In this document: positions 55,555-64,000 of the stretch, piece after piece
Position numbering within the stretch: position 1 is the stretch's first letter
Layout of the letters: each line of letters starts with the position of its first letter
Origin: Leptoclinus maculatus
Taxonomy: Eukaryota > Chordata > Actinopteri > Perciformes > Stichaeidae
Reading direction: 5' to 3'
Assembly: GCA_032191485.1 (NCBI GenBank)
Contig: JAVDOI010000007.1
Span: 13,915,680-13,979,679 of the forward strand
Length of the DNA stretch: 64,000 nt
Made by a program: the position numbers and the translations under genes
The notes under the pieces: generated by a model
Database searches by the model: none
Told to the model about the DNA's origin: nothing
Seen by the model: the letters and a program-made list of their open reading frames with translations, nothing else

Positions 55555-58090
55555 TTTTCTCTGCCAGCCTGTTGACTGATCCCTCTTATCTGTGAAGCTC
55601 TGTTGGTGATTAAGGTTTCTGTCTGTTGGCTTTTTGTGCTAATGATGTGAGAACAAACAGTGAGACGCATCACAGAATCGGCAGTGCATAGCTTCTCATT
55701 TCCCCCTCTTGTTTTACTGTCTGTGCTTTCTACCTCCAACCATCTGACTAGGATCCACGTGCAACATATTTCTCCAAACAATCTGTGCGCTCCAACATGT
55801 TTGCCCTTAAGACTCTTGACAGGTAGACCTGCAGGGCCCTTTTTTTTTTTCACTGAATCAGTGGAACCCAGTTCAAGGTGAACAGCAGGAGCACGCAGGC
55901 TGAAGCGACTGAGTTTTGCTAATTTCGTCATTAGCGCCGTGTGGTGCGACTGTGTCAGTTGGAAACATTGTGGGACTCAGAGGAATACATTTAAGTGGTT
56001 GTGGTAGGTAAAGGCCCTTACCGTGACGAATAAATTACACAACAATTTGAAAAAAATTTTGCCTCAAAACTATGTATACTGACAGCAATGCGAAACAGTT
56101 GCTGCACTTTTTCAGTAAAAGGCTGAAATAGATTTGTGCAGGCAGAGGACCAACTGTTGGGATCCTCTTGACCCAGAGCAGCATCTGGCAGTCTGTCTGA
56201 GGTAAACTGTTGTATAGCCTACCTATGCTACTGTAAGCTATTTTATTGAGTTTCCTTTTAGCGAAATGCTCTGAGAGAATTTAAATTCCCTCTGGTAAAA
56301 AGTTCCGTCATTGAAAAAAAAAATCGACCTCCCTCCAAAAGAGAAACATTCCTTTTTTTAAAGTACTCGTGACAAAAACAACAGTTCGAAAAAACATATT
56401 GACGTGTTAATCATCTCTTTCTTTCTTCTAAAAGCAGTACAGTCCGTCTTAAATGTCCAGAGCAGGTCAAACTCATAGCAGCACCATTTAAGAGCCCCAA
56501 TTTGCAGAAATGTGTGGGTGCAGAAATGTAAATCCAGATCTATTGTCCAGTGGAGGAATGCATTCAGCAATAAGAGTCAAACTGAACCTGGCAGTGAAAA
56601 CCTGGCAGTGAACAACGGATGTGACCGCCTCCACAATGTTCACCCAGGCATCATGTCATATATAACCATTGTATGGTGGATGACAGTCATTCACACCACA
56701 GCTACGTAGATAGAATAAAAAAATATTATTTTTAAATTAATTTACCCGGTTTTAATGACTGACACGCATGCACACGCAATGAGCTAAAGGTTTCAGTAGG
56801 TGAGCTCCACCTTCCTGAAATAGAAACGCTGTGCATTCAAGCACAACTGTCACCGTGATAGCAACAGCGATAGCAGTGACAACAGCTCAGAGAGCAAAGA
56901 AAAGAAGCTACTGTGACAAAGTGACAGAGGCATCTAAAAGAACATTGACATTTACAGCAGAAGCCAGAGGTGAAGAGTCTTCTCGAATGCTCTGCCAGCT
57001 CTGCCTCAAAATGATTAGTTCTCAAACACTTGACCATGAGATGGGGAGGAAAGGTAGTGCAGAGCCTCCAACTATAGTCCATAAAGGAACAATCTGTCTC
57101 CACAAAACGATCATTAGAACCAGATAACTGTCACAAAACTCTCAATTGGTAATATAAACGCTATTTTGTTATCCAATTCCTCCAAATGCCAGAAAACCTC
57201 TAGTCGTTTGAGACACAGTGCAGGGAAGGAAAAGGAACATATTCGCTGTTACTTTAAATTGTGTCGTAGACTGGAAGAATTTTTTAATAAAAGTTGTCTT
57301 GGAAAGTCATTTAAAAAAAAAAAAAAAAAGCTTTTTAATGTAGAGTTCTGGTTGTTTCCATCTTTAAGTTCTTCATAGGCATATCCATAATCTGTAGCCA
57401 AATCATTTTAGTAATTCAAATGAATCCTCCAGTAAAGCAACAACACATTCGGTATTACAAAGCAGTAACAGTAGTGACATCACACACTTGCTGAGGGTGC
57501 CTTGTTGAAATGACAATTTGCAATCACACAATTGGCACTGTTAAACGGATAACTACTGGATTCACATTCAAAGATCCTGTCTGCCTCATTAGAATATTGT
57601 CAGGTACAACTTCATCTGAACACACACGGGGAGATATATATATGTCTGTAGATTAAATGCAGCTTCACGAATGGTAAACATTAGAATGGTAATTCAAACC
57701 ATCAAGTGTCAGTGCTAGATCACTTCAAGGCGTTAAAGGTAAAGAAGCGTGTGTAATAGGTGTGATATGAGGGTGTTTACAGCTACTGTGAGCATAGCAT
57801 CTTCAATTTCTTCTGATGTTGTAAGACGTATGAAAAGTCTCAGTACAAAAGAAAGAAAAACATGCTGTGTTGCTATCAGCCCCCTCGCGGCAGCGCCCCT
57901 TACAAAGGATGTATATTTATATCAAATAATAATTGTGAGCAAATGTTGAGGAAAGTTTTTACATTTCCAAAAGGTATCAAATTGAGTCACATTTTCCGAC
58001 TCAACGAGCGAGTGATTATTTCACGGCGATTACTTTCTAAAGCACAAATAAACACATCCACACCTCCTCGCAAACCTGACACGGGAAACA

Positions 58091-58093
<3 letters not shown>

Positions 58094-58124
<31 letters not shown>
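58094..58124. repeat. (CA)15 microsatellite
   Basis: It lies about 420 bp beyond the donor of the 58541-58685 exon in transcript direction, where it reads as UG repeats. Confidence 0.95.
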
Positions 58125-58127
<3 letters not shown>

Positions 58128-58326
58128 GCACAGTGACAAAGCAGCGGTGTTCGACCTGGGAATGAGAACGGGCTGCAACCCCCCTGCTGATTGGCCAGGG
58201 GTCAATTTAAGACAAAATGTTATCACATAAAATAAAGTATTTCCTAACACGTGATATGTTTGTGTTTTTTTGTAGTGAAGAGATGTAGTTTTCAAGGCGT
58301 GTGTATTTGACTCCCTTCACTACAAC

Positions 58327-58327
<1 letters not shown>

Positions 58328-58388
<61 letters not shown>
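58328..58388. repeat. (CA)30 microsatellite
   Basis: A perfect CA run of about 61 bp beginning only about 150 bp beyond the 5' splice site of the 58541-58685 exon in transcript direction, where it reads as (UG)30. Confidence 0.97.
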
Positions 58389-58390
<2 letters not shown>

Positions 58391-58540
58391 TGTAGACATC
58401 ATCACAACAACCACATCCAACCGAAGATCAGAAACGTCTCAAGAGTCGCAGTCATGGTGTGTGTGTGATATTGCTCTCCAACTGAATCCAATAAAAGCCC
58501 AGCTCTCTCCAGAGTCCTTCAGTATAACAATGTCACCTAC

Positions 58541-58685
58541 CCATAGGGGATCCCTCGAGCACCTCTCCTGTGTGGCGCGTCTCTTTGAAGATGGGCCGGT
58601 TGTCATTTTGGTCGATGACAGTGATCACTAGCGTGGCAGGTCCCTCGACAAGGTTTCCAGCGAAGTCTGTGGTTGAAACTTCCAG
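58541..58685 (-). CDS. cdh13: cdh13 coding exon: end of EC1, calcium linker, start of EC2
   Basis: This exon has 145 bases: 48 codons plus one base. On the minus strand a pyrimidine-rich acceptor ending in CACACAG precedes CTGGAAGTT, and the exon ends ...CCTATGG before the donor GTAGGTG. It opens with LEVSTTDFAGNLVEGPA, continues with the cadherin linker motif IDQNDNRPIF (the DxNDN calcium site between EC1 and EC2, about codons 24-33) and closes with VLEGSPM plus the first base of a Gly codon. The EGSP-G start of EC2 and the DQNDNRPIF linker fit T-cadherin and related classical cadherins; the next exon decides for T-cadherin. The entry intron phase is 0 and the exit phase is 1, as usual at this point in cadherin genes. 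By comparison with the mammalian gene it is probably exon 5; that number is from memory. No stop or frameshift is present. Confidence 0.92.
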
Positions 58686-61112
58686 CTGTGTGGATACAAA
58701 GATAAAAGGAGTTCATTTTCAGAGATGAAGATGGTGTTCTGGGTGTAACTCTCATTTACATAAAACTGTAGGTGGGTGACGTTCACAATCTGTGCTGTTT
58801 TGCTTCTTGCTACACAAAAAAAAACATCCTGTCGCTTTTTCCTATGAAAAGACAGCCACAGTTAAAAACAGATTTAATAGTCTCAACAAACTGCAATTTA
58901 CTGCCTCTCCCCCTACAAAGGACAATGACGCTCCACACGTCTTAAAACAGATTGTTGCAATTATTCCGTCTTTGCTGCTAGTGACGGGCAATTTTCCTGG
59001 ATTACAATAATTTCATTATGTGTTCCTTTATGGGTATCAAGTGTCTGAGCATTGAGTATAAAGTTAACCTTTGCTGTTAAATTCCAACAAGGGTAGTTCT
59101 AATACTGGTCATCATTCAACCTCAAACATCCATGAAAAGTGTCTCTGCATTTGGTTTTGTTTATTTTCTCTGACAATTGCTTCCATTCAAACTTGATCTA
59201 ATCGTGTCCTTGCATGTGTAAGACTCTCCAGATTCCTTTTCAGGCACTTAAAGATATACAGATAAAACCTTTCAGTCGAGCCCGTTAGGATTACTCATCA
59301 CTTCATCTCCTCCTCTCTACCTCCATCGACCCACATCACATATTTATGCGTTGGGCTTCTCCCTACTCTGCACTTTTGCTAGCCGGTTCACCTAGGGGAC
59401 CTTTGCCAGCTTAACAGAGTACAGTCGAAAAATATGCACAATGTGAATTCGGCAAGAAAGCAGCTTTCAATCCAGAGTGGAACGACCCTGTCCTGTTTAG
59501 TCAGCCTACCTAAATACTGAATAGACACTACTAAAGCCTGGCCTACTAATAAATACTTAAGATCACTGTGTAGTTTAAGTATATAAAGATAAAAGATGCT
59601 CTCTGTATCAACTGACTCTAAACCAGCTGTATTGTTGTTCAGTTGTTATGTATAATAATAGTAACTCCGGTATTGTGCTGGCACAGCAGTTTCAGGTTCA
59701 ACAACAACAGATACATCTCTTTTGCGCTCCCTCTTCCTGTTGGCAAGCTCCAGTCTCTTGTGGCTAGAAGCTGGTCAGATGTCAAACCCCAGCGTTCACA
59801 ATGGATAGAATGAATACAACTCGGCTTCATGCCGATGTAAAGCTCTTTCCTGACTAATACTTGGGAGTGTTCAGGACATAGTTGCTACATGTATTCATAA
59901 ACACAAGTAGAAACACATGTTTCAGCTTTCCCTTTAACCCCGAGAATAAGCTACTGGAAGAAACAAACTGCAAAATGTTCTTCTCAAAACAGTATTAGTT
60001 CTGTAATGAATGTCATCTGAACAAAAAGAAAACAGATTGCTATTATTTTAGGAACGTTGCAGCTTATTTGCATACTGTGTGTGTGTGCACATGAGGCAAT
60101 CTGTGTCTGCTGCGTCTGTCTCCTTCACAAAAAGTACGAGGATGAGGGTTAAGGTGCTACATGTAGCCTTGTTAAAAGTAACAGCGTCAAATTAATTGGG
60201 ATGGCTTAATGTGATTAGCATAACAAATGAGACGGCTGGTAGGCCGGTAGCAGTGGTGTCTTTCCGTTAAATGCAATTATAGAAATGAATGTCTCAGTTA
60301 AAGAATGTGCTATTGATTTTGAGGCGCCATATCTCGCACATTTGGGTACAATGAATTAATTGAGGCTACAGACTGCAGAAAAAAAAGAACAAACCCATAG
60401 AATATACAGTAAAACTGCATCTCAAAATGCTAATGAATGGACGCATGACAGCCTGACTTGGATCCCTTTTGATATCGTCTAAGCGCGTGCGCTACGAGAA
60501 ATCCTATCAGCAGATGAGGCGGTACACCCTATGAAGTCAGTGATCTGTATCCTATAAAGACACCATATGTTAAGACATTACCTCAATTCCAATCTTAATC
60601 TGTGGCTAAAGAGACCACTTCACTTCCTTTATTAGCGCTGGAGCAGGGCTGGAGAGATTCATCAGAGAACGAGAGTGTGAGTGAGAGAGCTTCCTCCTTT
60701 ATCTGTGGCATCACATTACCGGCCTTTACCTCCTCCTATCAGTAATGCATGACATCACGCAACCTCTGTATCACACGGGTGGGTCATCCTGCTCCTCTCC
60801 CTCCATGTTGCTCCTCTGTCTTCCCCCTTTCTTTTGTCCCCCTATCTGTCCGTTACCATGAAGCCTGGAGCATATAACGTAATGGCAGTAACGGCACACA
60901 TGCAGCTGAACTAAGTGTTTTAGGTGTTAGGAGCCTAATGGTTTCATCTATCATCTCGTCCTCCTCTCTCTCTCTCTGCCTTGAGAATATACCGCGGGAG
61001 GTTATTCATGAGAGGGACCATTTCCCCCTCTGTCTCCATCCTGCAGAAGTGCTGACTCTCAACTAATGGTGTTCTCAACCCAACATGCATTTCCATCCGA
61101 TCCACAGCTCAG

Positions 61113-61132
61113 ACACACACACACACACACAC
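61113..61132. repeat. (AC)10 microsatellite
   Basis: A short AC run just upstream of the palindrome at 61257. Confidence 0.9.
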
Positions 61133-61256
61133 AGGTTCACGCACAATAAGAGGAATCGTATGAGGCTGAAACAAGCGTACAGGGATCTGCATCGCAATAG
61201 AACTACAGTCCTGTGCCAACACGCGTCTGTACGCATGACTTCCCTCACTCAGACTG

Positions 61257-61311
61257 ACGCAAACACATTAATATACACGCACGCCGTGCGTGTATATTAA
61301 TGTGTTTGCGT
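61257..61311. repeat. Perfect inverted repeat, 27-bp arms, 1-bp centre
   Basis: The left arm (61257-61283) contains GCAAACACATTAATATACAC then GCACG. The right arm (61285-61311) is its exact reverse complement. Only base 61284 separates them. The match stops at 61256/61312. There is no flanking element that explains it. Confidence 0.98.
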
Positions 61312-61857
61312 GTTTTCTTCTCAGCACGTCTGAGCTGTAATGAGAACATTAGTTGCAAGGTGCCTAGCATCACATCATTTGAATGGGGGATCACACCGGC
61401 ATCACAGCAATAACCTGCTTGGCAGACGGAGGGAATACATAATCAAACGCATACAGTCTCACAGCAAAGACAATGGTGAGATGTTTCAAACCATGCTAGC
61501 CATGAACAGCTTTGGATTTACATGATTTTCTTTGAGCTATACAGTATATGAGATGCAAATATCTTAGCTGCGCCCCCCCCGTCCCCCTCCACACAGCACA
61601 TGTTCTAACTGGGGTTTGAGTATGCAGTGCATTCACAATGAAGTTACACGGATGGAAGAGCAATGTCTGCAGATGGCGTTACGTCAAAAGTGAAGTATTT
61701 GGTCCGTCAAAGTCCGTTAATTTTAATCTCTAAAGAAAAAAAGCTTTTAAGGGTAATGCGGAAGCAAATTACACGAGCGCAAGTTCGGCCCGGACGCTTT
61801 TAGCCATACGCCGTTAGTAACAGTTGCTGAGGTTAACATATTAAAGTCAGTCGCACC

Positions 61858-61989
61858 ATGGCGAGTGTAACTATAACGGGGAAGCTGGAGCCTGAACCCC
61901 TCTGTGGGTTCCCGATCAGCTACAAGAGCAACGGAGAGAGAGTTGATGGGTGGCATGTCGACGTTGCTCCACCATTACAGGGTATGTGA
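61858..61989 (+). other. Exon-like short open frame, unidentified
   Basis: The ATG lies in GCACCATGG, a strong Kozak context. Forty-three codons follow, reading MASVTITGKLEPEPLCGFPI then SYKSNGERVDGWHVDV, and the frame stops at 61987. A plausible splice donor, AGG then GTATGTG, sits at 61982 just before the stop. The composition is more protein-like than in nearby chance frames. It is on the strand opposite to cdh13. I do not recognise the protein, and no downstream exon could be matched. It may be an exon relic, an exon of an antisense transcript, or chance. Confidence 0.25.
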
Positions 61990-62993
61990 ATGGAAACAAA
62001 CCAAACATGCTTACGCACATTCAAATCGACGGCATCAGCCAGATGTGTAGATTACAGGGAAAAGGAATTAAAAAAGGCCCATCTCCTTGATTCCCGCTGC
62101 TTTCATGCAGCCTTTAGAAGCAAACGCAGAATGGGATCAAACAATTACAGCAGTCATTTCGTACACATGGGCAATTCTCTGTGCTTTACATAAATTAAAT
62201 AAAAAGGAACATTTAAAAAAACCAAAATAAGATCAGATAAGAAAGTACAAAGTACTCCTCCGTATGCACAAGTTTTATTTTCTATCGTTCTATTTGTCTA
62301 GTATTTTAATTTTCATAGCACAAGAGATGCTTTTCAGTTGTATGGACTTTTGTGACGCGTTCCCTTTTGGGAAAGTGTTTGTTCGCTGTTCCTACAGTGA
62401 AATACGCAAGTGTTTGGAAAGTTCCTTACTTTCATAATGAAACCACAGTTGTTAGTGGGCAAGATGCTACCTCATTAAGTCAATATTGTCAGTGTGCAAT
62501 ATAACTATAGCAGCCCCTAAATCGGGCAGCAGTTGTCCTTGCAAAAATGGTAGATACTTATGAAATATCATTTTGTAAAAGCAGCGTACCTTTTATCACG
62601 CGACACTCATCTTTGAACTTCTACTACTTCAGGTGCCGGTTCTCCTCTATTTGCTCTTTTTGTACTTGTGCATAAAGAATTGTAAGTGGTCCTCGTTGGA
62701 TGGAAGCTTGTGCAAATCCTCACCTCTGCACCATTCTTCTCTACTTGGAAATCTTTGCATAATGGAAGGCTGCACAGAATAGTTGCATATGAAGCGCTAG
62801 CGTAAATTCACTCAGGAAGACTATACTCTTGCATGCCGAAGCCAGTAGTCTATTTCTCATACATCTGCCAATCACTCCTCACGCATGCTCACTCATTATT
62901 TATTTGCTGTCATTGCTCGAGGCTGTCAATCATGATATCAGCTGTTCTGATTAGCTGGTCTCTTCTATCCAACAGCACAACGAAACAATTACA

Positions 62994-63038
62994 TCGTTGG
63001 CCTATCATTGTGCTGCTGGCACAATGATAGGCCAACGA
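62994..63038. repeat. Perfect inverted repeat, 20-bp arms, 5-bp loop
   Basis: The left arm at 62994-63013 (TCGTTGGCCTATCATTGTGC) is the exact reverse complement of 63019-63038. The loop is TGCTG. The stem is too short for a typical pre-microRNA. Confidence 0.98.
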
Positions 63039-63198
63039 GGGCCAATGATTTAAATACGATTGTCTCTCTACCTTCAGTACGTTCATGCTGCTGTTACGCA
63101 CCCCTCCACCTCCCCATCTCCGCCCAATCTTCACAGATCCATCAGCTTCATCATTCTATCAGCCTCATCCACCACCACCACCAGTGTCTGGACTCTAC

Positions 63199-63209
63199 GG
63201 GGGGGGGGG
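63199..63209. repeat. (G)11 run
   Basis: A homopolymer of 11 G following GGACTCTAC, whose reverse complement GTAGAGTCC occurs again near 63262. Confidence 0.9.
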
Positions 63210-63629
63210 GTTCATCTTGCTGCTGCTCAGGGCAGATGCCCCTCGATTACAAATCTCCCTGTAGAGTCCATGCGCCAAAGACTCTGTCAAGACTTTATCA
63301 TCACATATCATCCGTTACTAATAAACAATTATATTTTCTTCATCTGACTTGTCTCTCCTGATTCAAATGATTTTGTCTGTGCATGACGGACATAAAAAGA
63401 GAACGCTTTTCTCAGCATATATGTGGACATGCGGGAATATATATCAGTTAAACGGCACGTTTATACACCACCTTCAACTGACAACTTTTAAGAATCTATA
63501 AAATATCCATTTCTTACTTGTTTGGATGCTTGAAATTGTATTAAATCTAACTTGTTGACGCTTTCTGCATCATTGTGTAAAGACAATGACCCATTTCATT
63601 CCTAAAAGCACCCAATCATAATGACACAG

Positions 63630-63652
63630 TGTGTGTGTGTGTGTGTGTGTGT
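63630..63652. repeat. (GT)11 microsatellite
   Basis: A short perfect GT run in the upstream intron. Confidence 0.9.
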
Positions 63653-64000
63653 AGATTAGTTTGGCAATTTGAAGTCAGAACTGAGGCATTGCATTCCTCA
63701 CACGGCTCATCGCTTGCCTGTTAGCAAAGTGAGGAGGCTATATTGTCTCGATCGCAGATCAGAGCGAGAAACATTTCTCTCAAGTTGAAAATTAGCATCT
63801 ATGTGTGCACGAGAACGCAGTGATTTCATTTGGAGGGTAAATTACTTATGAAAGGCAGGGAGAATTGGAGAAAATGGGCTCTGCTTGAGCCGCAGCAGAC
63901 AGTCACAGCAGAGATGATAAACTCTGTGACCATTACCTCTGACCTGCCCCCACCTTCAGAGTGTAGATCTGTGACTACCATCCATCTTGTCTGCTTAGCA

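Larger units (their letters stand above)
26437..58540 (-). other. cdh13: cdh13 intron between the two EC1/EC2 exons (32,104 bp)
   Basis: It is bounded by donor GTAGGTG (minus strand, at 58540) and acceptor CTCCTCCAG (at 26437), in phase 1. It holds CA/TG tracts (27185-27261, 53519-53543, 55522-55553, 58094-58124, 58328-58388), a possible non-autonomous element (29735-30140), a weak polymerase III B-box-like site (about 30725-30750), a tRNA-derived SINE (33811-34042), a hAT-like terminus (43875-44200) and a common teleost repeat (46605-46795). It also holds segments that read like conserved non-coding sequence (27960-28190, 38060-38400). Open frames on both strands at 42271-42650 are unidentified. 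The remaining stretches, for example 30960-33800, 34050-38000, 38420-42260, 44700-46600 and 46800-53500, show AT-rich single-copy-looking sequence with no recognisable gene. Confidence 0.85.
58686..64000 (-). other. cdh13: cdh13 intron upstream of the EC1-end exon, partial (at least 5.3 kb)
   Basis: It ends at acceptor TTTATCTTTGTATCCACACAG (minus strand). No further cadherin exon, which would carry the middle of EC1 with an LDRE motif, was seen up to position 64000. The segment holds two perfect inverted repeats (61257-61311, 62994-63038), an exon-like plus-strand open frame (61858-61989), short CA/TG runs (61113-61132, 63630-63652), an 11-G run at 63199-63209 and a homeodomain-site-rich patch (60140-60370). 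Confidence 0.8.

Noticed and set aside
63930..64000. Possible next upstream cdh13 exon at the window edge
   Set aside because: The minus-strand translations show no EC1 motifs and no clear acceptor and donor pair.

Overview
The window looks like nuclear genomic DNA of a teleost fish, probably a percomorph. It has no dense gene layout and no bacterial gene signals. It has very long introns, many CA/TG, GA and homopolymer tracts, and degraded copies of short interspersed elements of kinds common in percomorph genomes. The taxonomic call is an inference from repeat content and one gene; no mitochondrial or ribosomal marker is present.

Only one gene is securely identifiable: cdh13 (T-cadherin / H-cadherin), on the minus strand. 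Two consecutive coding exons are present. The exon at 58541-58685 encodes the end of extracellular cadherin repeat 1 (EC1), the calcium-binding EC1-EC2 linker and the first residues of EC2. The exon at 26258-26436 encodes the next 59 codons of EC2. Both have canonical AG/GT splice sites, the 58541-58685 exon ends one base into a codon that the 26258-26436 exon completes, and the joined reading frame is open. The intron between them is 32,104 bp. The rest of the window is intron: at least 26,257 bp downstream (positions 1-26257) and at least 5,315 bp upstream (58686-64000). The neighbouring exons were not found and should lie outside the window.

The introns hold, in order: a possible hAT-like non-autonomous element (2069-2759), a short element with terminal inverted repeats (3729-4009) and a partial second copy (13277-13420), an inverted TG/CA microsatellite pair (5704-6017), a 311-bp GA tract (13760-14070), a 17-bp minisatellite (16630-16757), a diverged repeat pair (16120-16345 and 23135-23345), a degraded hAT transposase fragment with an in-frame 9-bp minisatellite (about 21814-22758), an unidentified repeat-like segment with a 229-codon open frame (about 24600-25950), a minus-strand tRNA-derived SINE (33811-34042), a hAT-like terminus (43875-44200) and another interspersed repeat relic (46605-46795). 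The upstream intron contains two striking perfect inverted repeats (61257-61311 and 62994-63038), with an exon-like short open frame with a strong Kozak context (61858-61989) between them.

No RNA gene, CRISPR array, prokaryotic operon or clearly new biological system could be supported. The most interesting leads are the near-perfect palindromes, the UG-rich tracts just downstream of both cdh13 5' splice sites in the transcript, the minisatellite inside the hAT relic, and the exon-like frame at 61858.
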